Positions 50,206-58,079 of a stretch of DNA of 64,000 nt are shown here, piece by piece. The stretch lies in NCBI GenBank assembly GCA_964418095.1, contig CAYQKM010000001.1, forward strand, positions 62,001-126,000. Reading direction: 5' to 3'. Within the stretch, counting starts at the first letter, position 1. Each line of letters starts with the position of its first letter. The notes below the pieces were generated by a model. It did no database searches. It saw nothing but the letters and a program-made list of their open reading frames with translations, and was not told the origin of the DNA. A program made the translations under genes and the position numbers. Source of the DNA: MWBV01 sp964418095 (GTDB lineage: Archaea; Nanobdellota; Nanobdellia; Pacearchaeales; GW2011-AR1).

Positions 50206-51146
50206 TCTTGCATCCAATCCGGAACATCTGGACTATCCCACTCTTCAAATCTTTTAGCTCCAATTATTTTTCCTTCTAAATCAATTCTTGGTCCACCATG
50301 ATGGGGTATAGAGTATTTTTCACAAGCTGATTTTAAATCACAAAAATTACAATGATATCCGTAGTGGGGGACAAAATGATCTTTAGAAATACCTTCAGCA
50401 ACTTCATTAACTAATCTCTTCATATATTCAAAGTCCTTTTCACTTCTATAAGTCTTAAAAACATCTCCAGACCTTAAATGATAGTATAAAATTGCCTGTT
50501 CTTGCTCACCAAACAGTTTTCTAAATGCATAACTATAAATTGTAAATTGAGGATTTCTATGAAGGACAAATGAATCTTTTTCAGGAGAATTTTTATCTGT
50601 TTTATAATCTGTTATATAAAATCCTTTTTCATTTTTATCTATCCTATCAAAAACCCCTCTAACTAAAACCCCCTCTATATCAAAGGGTTCATCTTTTTTA
50701 AACCCAAATGCTTTTTCTTTTTCTATAGGTGGAGGCAAATGTTTATGTCTAGAATAAAACTTCCTAAGGATGTTCTCTCCTGTTTTCATATACCCAAAGA
50801 AAACTCCAAGAGGTTCAGGCCCTAAATCAACATGATTCCCAATCTTAACAATAAAATTTTCCTTTAATTTAAAATCCTCTGTTTCAAGGTTCTTTTTCTC
50901 TCTACCTTTTAAAAAATCCCCTGCAATTCCAGATGTCCAATAATATTTCCAAAATTTAATGAAACTCTCTTCAGATTTATAGTTTACATTATAAAATCTT
51001 TCTAAAAGATAGTGAATATTTTTACCAAACATTAACCTGACATTCGAGGGAACTCTCTCGTGCATAACATATTTTAAGTAATATGAAAAACTGCATCCCT
51101 TATAGGTAGTTATCTTGCTTGGACTTAATTTTCCAACTTCTGCCAT
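50202..51146 (-). CDS. RecB/Cas4-like PD-(D/E)XK nuclease with Fe-S cysteines
   Basis: The start is set at the ATG at 51146 ('MAEVGKLSPSKITTYKGC'); a TTG at 51158 is unlikely. The nuclease motifs are 'GVFDRIDKN' and 'FYITDYKTDKNSP', with conserved 'NPQFTIYSYAFR'. One cysteine near residue 18 and three at the end ('YHCNFCDLKSACEKY') match the four-cysteine iron-sulfur cage of Cas4 and AddB. It probably processes DNA ends in repair. No CRISPR genes are in the window. A second protein of the same kind is at 61901-62692. Confidence 0.82.
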   Translation of the reverse strand: MAEVGKLSPSKITTYKGCSFSYYLKYVMHERVPSNVRLMFGKNIHYLLERFYNVNYKSEESFIKFWKYYWTSGIAGDFLKGREKKNLETEDFKLKENFIVKIGNHVDLGPEPLGVFFGYMKTGENILRKFYSRHKHLPPPIEKEKAFGFKKDEPFDIEGVLVRGVFDRIDKNEKGFYITDYKTDKNSPEKDSFVLHRNPQFTIYSYAFRKLFGEQEQAILYYHLRSGDVFKTYRSEKDFEYMKRLVNEVAEGISKDHFVPHYGYHCNFCDLKSACEKYSIPHHGGPRIDLEGKIIGAKRFEEWDSPDVPDWMQD

Positions 51147-51247
51147 AATAAAATTCAAATAAAGAAATTTATAATGATTATTGTAATAGAATAAATGTAA
51201 ATTAGGAATTATATACTAAAAACATCGTTGTCGTCTTAAAAGTTGGT

Positions 51248-51263
51248 GTTTAGATATCTAAAC
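51248..51263. promoter_or_regulatory. Perfect 16-bp palindrome, candidate operator 1
   Basis: GTTTAGATATCTAAAC is its own reverse complement. It lies about 23 bases upstream of the TATA box of the AbrB-methyltransferase operon. Its core TTAGATATCTAA is repeated with one change at 51299-51310, so both may bind the same regulator. Confidence 0.6.
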
Positions 51264-51285
51264 AATATATATTTTGGAATCTAAA

Positions 51286-51296
51286 TATTTATAAAT
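51286..51296 (+). promoter_or_regulatory. TATA box of the restriction-modification operon
   Basis: TATTTATAAAT lies about 25 bases upstream of the ATG at 51317, giving a nearly leaderless transcript. It is flanked on both sides by the palindromes. Confidence 0.6.
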
Positions 51297-51297
51297 A

Positions 51298-51311
51298 ATT
51301 AGGTATCTAAT
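51298..51311. promoter_or_regulatory. Near-perfect palindrome, candidate operator 2
   Basis: ATTAGGTATCTAAT differs from a perfect palindrome at one central pair. It shares the core TTAG(A/G)TATCTAA with operator 1 and lies between the TATA box and the start codon, where a bound repressor would block transcription. Confidence 0.55.
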
Positions 51312-51316
51312 ATTGT

Positions 51317-51484
51317 ATGAAACTGCAAAGTCAGGTGAGCAGAAAGTATGGTGATACAGAATATAAGAAATCTTGGGTAGTTATCTCTCAAGAGCTCCTT
51401 ACAGAATTGGGATGGAGGTCAGGACAAGAATTAGAAGGAGAAATAAAAGAAGACAAGTTGGTTATTAAAAAGAAAAGGAATTAA
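51317..51484 (+). CDS. AbrB/MazE-type DNA-binding protein (55 residues)
   Basis: This short gene encodes a SpoVT/AbrB swapped-hairpin-like protein: 'SRKYGDTEYKKSWVVISQEL', 'LLTELGWRSGQELEGEIKED' and 'KLVIKKKRN', with the family pattern of strand, 'G-W-x-x-G-x-x-L' loop and closing strand. It lies one base before the methyltransferase ATG and directly behind two palindromes, so it is probably the autorepressor controlling the restriction-modification genes. The fold is inferred from pattern. Confidence 0.75.
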   Translation: MKLQSQVSRKYGDTEYKKSWVVISQELLTELGWRSGQELEGEIKEDKLVIKKKRN

Positions 51485-51485
51485 C

Positions 51486-52565
51486 ATGAAAGACATAAAA
51501 GAATTTGAAAATAAAATAATATCTGGAAATTGTATTGAAAAATTAAAAGAAATTCCATCTAATTCAGTGGATTTAATTTTTGCAGACCCTCCGTATAATA
51601 TGCAGCTAAACGGAGACCTCTGGAGACCTAATCAAACCAAAGTTGATGCCGTTGATGATGAATGGGATAAATATGAAAGTTTTGAACATTATGATAAATT
51701 TACTATTGAATGGCTAAAACAATGTAAAAGAGTTTTAAAAGAAAATGGAACTATTTGGGTTATTGGTTCGTATCATAATATCTTTAGAGTTGGAAAGATA
51801 ATACAGGATTTAGATTTCTGGATTTTAAATGATATTATCTGGATGAAAACAAATCCTATGCCTAATTTTAAAGGAACTCGCTTTAATAATGCTCACGAAA
51901 CTTTAATTTGGGCTTCCAAAAATAAAGATTCAAAATATAAGTTCCATTACAAATCTATGAAAGCTTTTAATGACGATAAACAAATGAGAAGTGATTGGTT
52001 TATCCCCATTTGTATCGGAAATGAGAGAATAAGAATAAATGGAGAAAAAGCACACTCAACACAGAAACCAGAAGAATTACTTTATAGAATTATCCTATCT
52101 ACTTCTGATGTCGGAGATATTGTTTTAGACCCGTTTATGGGCTCTGGGACTACTGGAGCAGTTGCTAAAAAATTAAGAAGAAGATATATAGGGTTTGAGA
52201 AAGAAGATTTTTATAAGAAAGTTGCAGAGGATAGAATAAAAAAAGTTGTTCCTATTGATGAAGAATTTTTAAAATATAAAATAGAAAAACCCAAACCAAA
52301 AGTCCCTTTTGGAAATTTGATAAAAGAGGGGTATATTAAAGTTGGAGAAACTATTGTTGATAAATTAGGGAATAATGAAGCAAAAGTAAACGCAGACGGG
52401 ACAATAAGCAATGGAGAAGTTGGTTCAATCCATAGTGTAAGTGCTAAAGTTCTTGGAAAAGAATCTAGTAATGGATGGGATTATTGGTATGTAGTTAGAG
52501 ATAAACAACTAAAACCTATTAGCGATTTAAGATGGCAATATGCTAGGAAATTTTTAGATTATTAA
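51486..52565 (+). CDS. DNA adenine-N6 methyltransferase, CcrM/M.HinfI type
   Basis: This 359-residue enzyme methylates adenine. The catalytic motif 'DPPYN' (34-38) comes before the SAM-binding 'LDPFMGSGTTGAVAK' (about 214-228), the beta-class order. The C-terminal 90 residues ('VPFGNLIKEGYIKVGETI', 'VNADGTISNGEVGSIHSVSA', 'SSNGWDYWYVVRDKQLKPI') match the extra domain of CcrM and M.HinfI, which recognise GANTC. I therefore expect GANTC specificity, by family. It is in operon with the AbrB-like gene and near a nuclease gene. Confidence 0.88.
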   Translation: MKDIKEFENKIISGNCIEKLKEIPSNSVDLIFADPPYNMQLNGDLWRPNQTKVDAVDDEWDKYESFEHYDKFTIEWLKQCKRVLKENGTIWVIGSYHNIFRVGKIIQDLDFWILNDIIWMKTNPMPNFKGTRFNNAHETLIWASKNKDSKYKFHYKSMKAFNDDKQMRSDWFIPICIGNERIRINGEKAHSTQKPEELLYRIILSTSDVGDIVLDPFMGSGTTGAVAKKLRRRYIGFEKEDFYKKVAEDRIKKVVPIDEEFLKYKIEKPKPKVPFGNLIKEGYIKVGETIVDKLGNNEAKVNADGTISNGEVGSIHSVSAKVLGKESSNGWDYWYVVRDKQLKPISDLRWQYARKFLDY

Positions 52566-52589
52566 ATTAAAGAAAACAGCCCTAAAAAA

Positions 52590-52841
52590 ATGCCTAATAA
52601 TAATTTTTCTCTCAAGGTAAATCTCTCACAAGCAGATAGAAAAAGAAATGCCAGAATTTTTAGAAAAGTAGTTGAAGCAATAATTGTCCCTATTTTTACT
52701 GGTATCCTCTTAGGTTTGGAAAATTCAATAACTATTATAGTTGCTATAATTTGGTGGGGATTTGGTATTTATGGGCTATACACTAATTGGGAAGATTTTA
52801 TTATACAAGTAATCCTTAAACTTCTTGGAATTATAAATTAA
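52590..52841 (+). CDS. Small membrane protein in the restriction-modification locus
   Basis: This 83-residue protein has a basic N-terminus and two hydrophobic helices (about 31-42 extended to 55, and 56-78), with aromatic 'IIWWGFGIYGLYTNWEDF' in the second region. It lies 24 bases after the methyltransferase gene and its end overlaps the convergent nuclease gene by 4 bases. It is not recognised; its place in the island suggests a linked function, without proof. Confidence 0.6.
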   Translation: MPNNNFSLKVNLSQADRKRNARIFRKVVEAIIVPIFTGILLGLENSITIIVAIIWWGFGIYGLYTNWEDFIIQVILKLLGIIN

Positions 52842-53464
52842 AATTTAGAATGTATCTCTGGAATTTTTTTTAATTCTTCTATAAAATAATCTAAATTCTC
52901 TTTTTGGTCTTTTTTTCTTCCCTGAACAATTTTACCAAAATCCAAACCAACTAATTTACAAAATTCTTTTCCTGTCATTGCTGAATTTTTAGGCAATAAT
53001 TCCTTTGCCCCTCTTTCTATTTGTTCGTGAGAAGTTGCATTAAATGAACAATAGTGAATAGAAACATCATCTTCATTTAAATTGTGACTTCTGATTAAAT
53101 GAGCTTTTGCAGTCATCAAACTTGCAACCTCTCCAGCTACTTTTTTAGTATCAAAAGTATCTCCATCTTTAATTTCAATAAGTTTAATTTTACCTTCTTT
53201 CTCTATAACACAATCAATAATTATATCATGCCCTTCTTTTATTCCTTTGAAAACTCTATTTTCTTTATTTATTTTTTGTATTGAAATTCCCTTAGTATCT
53301 TTAATTTCACTTGCTATCATACTTTCTAATTCATTGCCCGTTGAAATCAGAGCAGATTGAACTTTACTCATTAGCATGCCTAATTGTCTGTTTCCAAACA
53401 ACCTTTCATAACCAGAAGGGGTCTCTTCTTCTCCCCTACCTTTTGCCTTACTAATCAAAGCCAT
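52838..53464 (-). CDS. Predicted type II restriction endonuclease (PD-(D/E)XK)
   Basis: This 208-residue protein has a PD-(D/E)XK signature: 'EGHDIIIDCVIEKEGKIKLI' followed by 'EIKDGDTFDTKK', giving the Asp and Glu-x-Lys of the metal site. The size and the adjacent GANTC-type methyltransferase suggest the cognate nuclease, which would cut unmethylated GANTC sites (HinfI-like). It is convergent with the methyltransferase operon and starts from its own ATG at 53464. The specificity is inference from context. Confidence 0.75.
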   Translation of the reverse strand: MALISKAKGRGEEETPSGYERLFGNRQLGMLMSKVQSALISTGNELESMIASEIKDTKGISIQKINKENRVFKGIKEGHDIIIDCVIEKEGKIKLIEIKDGDTFDTKKVAGEVASLMTAKAHLIRSHNLNEDDVSIHYCSFNATSHEQIERGAKELLPKNSAMTGKEFCKLVGLDFGKIVQGRKKDQKENLDYFIEELKKIPEIHSKF

Positions 53465-53567
53465 AAAAGATGTAAGAAAGGGAAACTTAAAAACTTACCT
53501 ATCAACCTCTAATGCGCCAATGCTTCTAAAAACAAACCTTTAAAAACAAAATTACATATTTAAGGAA

Positions 53568-54446
53568 ATGAAAAAAGGGGATTTAAAGATTATAGTTGTA
53601 GCATTGATAATGATTTATTCATTTTCAATTATGGTTTCAGCAGAGCCATGCAATCTACAAATTTCAATGATAAACCAAGACCCTTATCCTGCTATCCAAG
53701 GCGATTATGTTAAAGTAATGTTTAAAATAGATGGAGTTAGAAATGCTGAGTGTGGAACAGTAACATTTGGAGTAAAAGAGACTTACCCTATTTCACTTGA
53801 CCCAAATTCTAATAATAAAGTTACAATAGATTCTGGAATTTATCAAAAAGACTATCCTTCTTATTATCTTGCTCCATATAAATTAAGAGTTGACCCAAAT
53901 GCACTAGATGGAGAAAACCCTATTGAAATATTTTATTCTACACGAACAGTTTCAAATGTTATTAAAGAATTTAAAATAAAAGTAGAAGATATTAGAGCTG
54001 ATTTTGAAATACATGTTAAAGATTATAGTTACCTTACAAAAAAATTAAGATTTGAAATACTAAATACAGCTAAATCTGATATTAAAGCACTGACAATAGA
54101 AATACCTAAACAAAGCGGGGTAGAGATTAAAGGGACAAATAGAGTAATTGTGGGAGATTTAGATTCTAATGAATACACTTCAGCTGAATTTGAAGCAACA
54201 CTTCCTGAAGGAAAAACAACAATAAACCTCAATGTGTTATACACTGACTTAATCAATACAAGAAGAGAATTACAAAAGGTAGTTGAATTTGATTCTTCTT
54301 ATTATGTAAATAGAAATGGAGATTCTAAAACTTTCCCTTACTGGATTTTAATTTCAGTTGGTGTTGTAATAATCTTAATTATCTGGAATAGAGTTAAGAA
54401 AAAAAGAAGAGAAGCTGAAAGAAAAAAAAGAAGATTAGCAGCTTAA
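53568..54446 (+). CDS. Secreted, C-terminally anchored beta-domain protein
   Basis: This 292-residue protein has a signal peptide ending near 'IMVSAEP' (residue 25), an extracytoplasmic region of Ig-like or S-layer-linked strands ('FEIHVKDYSYLTKKLRFEIL', 'KALTIEIPKQSGVEIKGT'), a C-terminal membrane helix (about 258-275) and a basic cytoplasmic tail. This resembles archaeal COG1361-type proteins found with MacB-like exporters, and here the exporter genes are convergent and start 65 bases away. It may be the exporter's extracytoplasmic partner. Confidence 0.7.
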   Translation: MKKGDLKIIVVALIMIYSFSIMVSAEPCNLQISMINQDPYPAIQGDYVKVMFKIDGVRNAECGTVTFGVKETYPISLDPNSNNKVTIDSGIYQKDYPSYYLAPYKLRVDPNALDGENPIEIFYSTRTVSNVIKEFKIKVEDIRADFEIHVKDYSYLTKKLRFEILNTAKSDIKALTIEIPKQSGVEIKGTNRVIVGDLDSNEYTSAEFEATLPEGKTTINLNVLYTDLINTRRELQKVVEFDSSYYVNRNGDSKTFPYWILISVGVVIILIIWNRVKKKRREAERKKRRLAA

Positions 54447-54511
54447 ATAAAAAATATTCTTAAACACACTTAATTAATAACTTAAAATTTTAGTTTTATA
54501 ATTTTAATTTA

Positions 54512-55711
54512 CTATTCATATCTTAATGCATCAACTGGGTTTATTTTAGATGCACTTCTTGCAGGAAGAGCTCCTGAAATTGCTCCTGTAAGTAGTGCAA
54601 AAGATATGCACACTATAAATAACCAAGCTGGGAAAGAAGGCTGTAAAAATCCATACCCTAAATTTTCTATTACTCTTCCTAATGTAAAGCTTAATCCAAA
54701 CCCTAAAAGAACACCCAATATTCCTGCAACAAGTCCTAAAAATGAACTTTCAAATAAAAATATTTTAAATATTTCAGAAGTTTTAGCACCAATTGATTTC
54801 ATTACTCCTATTTCCTTAACTCTCTCTAAAACAGAGGTAATCATAGTGTTTGCAGTATTTACTGCTGAAACAAAAACAGAAATTAAAGCAATTAAAATAA
54901 CAAACCATATCACAATATCCAAAGCTGTTGAATAAGATTTAATCATATCATCAAAAGATTGAACATAAAAGTCTTCTTTACCTTCATCTTGTTTTCTTTC
55001 TTTTCTTAAGTTTCTCTCAATATCTTTAACAACCCTCTCAATATTTTTACTATCAACTTTAGCAACAATCCAATTATATTGCAGAGATTTATCTGAATAC
55101 AATTCTTTCATGAACTCATTAGTAATGTAAATTTGAGAGTCATCTTGTGCAGAGCCAACTGATTCATAAAAACCAATTATCTTAACTTTTTTTCCATTTA
55201 TAACAATATTCTCATTTAATTCATAAGGCCTAGGAAAAACCTTATTTTCTAAAAGATAATTATACCCTAAAACAACTCCTTTATCTCCTGGTTGAAGTGT
55301 TCTGCCTCTATAAATTCCAATATTAAAAACATCCATTATCAAAGGTTTTTTAGGATCATATCCAATAACAGAAGTGTATTTTTTTACTCCATTTTTTTCT
55401 ATTTCAGAACTTTTAAGATAAATCCCTGTAGCAGAATATACACCCGAGGTTCCTTCAACAGCTTTTAATTCATTTTCTGTAAATGAAAATGAGCCATCTA
55501 ATCCCATCCCTCCCTTCGGTTGAATCAACACTTTATCTGCAGAAGAAGAATCTGACAGGTTTTCAATAAAAGCATATAACCCAATTCCAAAACTTACAAA
55601 AATAAAAATCGTTGTAATTCCAGCAAGTATTGAAATAATTGTAAATGCGCTCCTAGTTTTTCTCTGCCTAATATTCCTCAAAGAGTATTTTATTGATTCT
55701 TTAGATATCAT
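54512..55711 (-). CDS. MacB-like ABC permease 2
   Basis: The start is the ATG at 55711, with GAGGATGAA overlapping the upstream stop. The 399-residue protein has an N-terminal helix, a large extracytoplasmic MacB-type domain (about 45-260), and three C-terminal helices with 'VNTANTMITSVLERVKEIGV', 'MKSIGAKTSEIFKIFLFESS' and 'GALPARSASKINPVDALRYE' (FtsX/MacB signature). It is a paralogue of the next permease. The pair may form a heterodimer that acts on lipids, peptides or secreted proteins. Confidence 0.88.
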   Translation of the reverse strand: MISKESIKYSLRNIRQRKTRSAFTIISILAGITTIFIFVSFGIGLYAFIENLSDSSSADKVLIQPKGGMGLDGSFSFTENELKAVEGTSGVYSATGIYLKSSEIEKNGVKKYTSVIGYDPKKPLIMDVFNIGIYRGRTLQPGDKGVVLGYNYLLENKVFPRPYELNENIVINGKKVKIIGFYESVGSAQDDSQIYITNEFMKELYSDKSLQYNWIVAKVDSKNIERVVKDIERNLRKERKQDEGKEDFYVQSFDDMIKSYSTALDIVIWFVILIALISVFVSAVNTANTMITSVLERVKEIGVMKSIGAKTSEIFKIFLFESSFLGLVAGILGVLLGFGLSFTLGRVIENLGYGFLQPSFPAWLFIVCISFALLTGAISGALPARSASKINPVDALRYE

Positions 55712-55712
55712 T

Positions 55713-56921
55713 TCATCCTCTAAGTGCCTCAACAGGGTTTTGTTTAGCTGCGTTCATAGCAGGAATAATTCCTGCGATTGCTCCAATTATAAAGCTTCCA
55801 AGAAGAGCAAAAAATATAAGAGGTATGCTTATTTGAGGGTGAGCTTCAGAGCCTATAAAATTATTAATTCCTAAAATTCCAAAATACCCTAAAATAATTC
55901 CAAAAAAAACACCAATTGCTCCCCCAACTAAACCTAATATCCCTGACTCTACAAAAAATTGCATAAATATTTGACTATTTTTCGCTCCAATAGCTTTCAT
56001 TATTCCAATTTCTTTTCTCCTTTCAAGGACAGAAGTAGTCATAGTATTGATTATTCCTATTCCTCCAACAAAAATTGAAATTGAAGCAACAATTATAATA
56101 AATACAGTAATTGCATTCAGTATGCTTTTAACCTGATTTAAAGATGCTTCAGGTGTAGAAACAGTAAAATCTTCTGAACCTTCTTTTACATTTCTTAATC
56201 TCCTTAATAGCTTTTCAATATCTTCTTTAGTTTTACTCATCTCTTCTTTATACTTAGGGAGAACTGCAATAAGGTCTAAGCTCTCTATTGGTCCATAAAT
56301 TTTCTCTATATCTTTTTCATTCATAAAGATAATATTATCAAAAATAAAACTGCCTTTTTTATTTAAAATTCCTACAACCTCGTAATTTTTTCCCTGAATA
56401 TTAATTTTGCTGCCAGGTACAATCTCTCTTTCCAATCCTAATTTATTAACATAAAAATTATACCCCAATAAAACTTTATCTGAATCCTCATCTCTCAATA
56501 ATCTCCCAACTATTGGCTTTGCTTCTATTTGAGAGTATATTACTTCTCTATCTTTACCCTCGGGTATATTTGTAATATATGTAAAAATTATTTTATTATT
56601 AAATTCAAATCTTCCTAAAAGAATAACTCTCCCAATTGCTTCTTTAACACTACTAAGTTTTTTTATTTCATCTAAATCTTTTTTAGTGAGTGGCTTAACT
56701 TGTCCTGCTCCAGGAGGCCCATATCCTGCACCACTTGCACTAACACTAATCAACTCAGTTGCAGACACCCCAAATTGAGAGCTTACAGCGTCTTTAAGTC
56801 CATTACTAAGAGTAATTAAAGAAACAACAGCAAGAATCCCTATGCAAATACCAAGAAGAGTAAGATAACTTCTTATTCCTTTCTTTTTCAAATTTCTATA
56901 TGCTAAAAGAAAGTAATTCAT
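55713..56921 (-). CDS. MacB-like ABC permease 1
   Basis: This 402-residue protein has the same layout as its neighbour: an N-terminal membrane helix after 'MNYFLLAYRNLKKKGIRSYL', a MacB periplasmic-type domain, and three C-terminal helices ending 'GIIPAMNAAKQNPVEALRG'. 'MTTSVLERRKEIGIMKAIGA' is the coupling region. The stop overlaps the next permease's Shine-Dalgarno. It lies one base after the ATPase gene, so the three genes form one operon. Confidence 0.9.
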   Translation of the reverse strand: MNYFLLAYRNLKKKGIRSYLTLLGICIGILAVVSLITLSNGLKDAVSSQFGVSATELISVSASGAGYGPPGAGQVKPLTKKDLDEIKKLSSVKEAIGRVILLGRFEFNNKIIFTYITNIPEGKDREVIYSQIEAKPIVGRLLRDEDSDKVLLGYNFYVNKLGLEREIVPGSKINIQGKNYEVVGILNKKGSFIFDNIIFMNEKDIEKIYGPIESLDLIAVLPKYKEEMSKTKEDIEKLLRRLRNVKEGSEDFTVSTPEASLNQVKSILNAITVFIIIVASISIFVGGIGIINTMTTSVLERRKEIGIMKAIGAKNSQIFMQFFVESGILGLVGGAIGVFFGIILGYFGILGINNFIGSEAHPQISIPLIFFALLGSFIIGAIAGIIPAMNAAKQNPVEALRG

Positions 56922-56922
56922 T

Positions 56923-57639
56923 TTAATTACTCCTTTTTTTGGTAATCTTTTCTATCTTTCCGTCTTTAAGCCAATAAATTGTGTGAGCATATTTTGTAGC
57001 TAATTCTTGTGAGTGTGTAACAAAAACAATAGTTTTTCCTTCATTATTTAACTCTGTAAGAAAATCCATCACCCTTATCCCTGTTTTTGTGTCTAAATTT
57101 CCTGTAGGCTCATCTGCTAAAATAACTTCAGGGTCATTTGCTAAAGCTCTAGCGATTGCAACTCTCTGTTGCTGTCCCCCTGAAATTTGATTTGGATAGT
57201 GGTCTTTTCTATCCCATAAGTCAAGTCTCTTTAAGATTATCTCTGCTTTTTCCTCTCTTTCATATTGTGAAATTCCTTGAAGTGTCATAGGAAGTATAAC
57301 ATTTTCAAAGACATTAAGTGTAGGAATTAAATTAAATTGTTGAAAAATAAACCCAATATTCTTTCCTCTAACCTGAGCTAATTCAGATTCATCTAAAGAA
57401 GAAATATCCTCTCCATCAAGAAAAATATGTCCTTTAGTAGGCATATCTAAGCTTCCAATAAGATTCATTGCTGTAGATTTCCCAGAACCAGAAGGACCCA
57501 TTACTGCAACAAAATCACCTTTTTGAATATCAATACTTATACCATCAACTGCTTTAACAATACTCTCTCCCATCTCATAATACTTTGCAACATCTTTAAG
57601 ATAAATGACTATTTTATCAGATTCTTTCTCTTTTTTCAT
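56923..57639 (-). CDS. MacB/LolD-like ABC exporter ATPase
   Basis: This 238-residue ATPase drives the two downstream permeases. Walker A is 'GPSGSGKST', the Q-loop 'FIFQQFNLIPTLNVFENV', signature 'ISGGQQQRVAIARAL', Walker B 'VILADEPTGNLD' and switch 'VFVTHSQELA'. The Q-rich signature and 'FQQFNLIP' are typical of the LolD/MacB branch. It is first in the three-gene operon. Confidence 0.94.
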   Translation of the reverse strand: MKKEKESDKIVIYLKDVAKYYEMGESIVKAVDGISIDIQKGDFVAVMGPSGSGKSTAMNLIGSLDMPTKGHIFLDGEDISSLDESELAQVRGKNIGFIFQQFNLIPTLNVFENVILPMTLQGISQYEREEKAEIILKRLDLWDRKDHYPNQISGGQQQRVAIARALANDPEVILADEPTGNLDTKTGIRVMDFLTELNNEGKTIVFVTHSQELATKYAHTIYWLKDGKIEKITKKRSN

Positions 57640-57713
57640 ATATACAAAATAAAAACTTTGTTAATAAACTTTACTTACAAAACATTTATAATCTAAAAAA
57701 CAGCAAGTTTATC

Positions 57714-58079
57714 ATGGTAAAAAAATCTCTTAAAATAATAGGAACTTTAGGGTTAATTGCACTCTCTCAGCCAATAAATGAGGGTTATTCCCCTCACTTA
57801 AAAAAAATAAGCGAGACAAATAATCATGAAACTTATAGAAGAGCAGCTGAAAAGAAATTAGAAACACTAAATTATAATTTAAATAATATAAATGAAGATA
57901 TTATTTCTCTTGAAAGAAAAAGAGAGTTTTTTTACAGAAGATTAAATGAAAACCCTAGCAAAGATAGTCTAAAAAATATTTATCAAAAACACTTTAATCA
58001 AACTAACCAAGAACTAGCAAAATATTACGCAAAAAAAGATTCATTATATAAAATAATTCAAAAAAATTCACTGCCTTGA
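57714..58079 (+). CDS. Small exported coiled-coil protein
   Basis: This 121-residue protein has a short hydrophobic start ('LKIIGTLGLIALSQPINEGY', about 5-24), perhaps a signal peptide, then a coiled coil of about 70 residues ('YNLNNINEDIISLERKREFF') with a Lys/Asn-rich composition. I do not recognise it. It overlaps the end of the convergent DHH gene by 12 bases. Confidence 0.55.
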   Translation: MVKKSLKIIGTLGLIALSQPINEGYSPHLKKISETNNHETYRRAAEKKLETLNYNLNNINEDIISLERKREFFYRRLNENPSKDSLKNIYQKHFNQTNQELAKYYAKKDSLYKIIQKNSLP

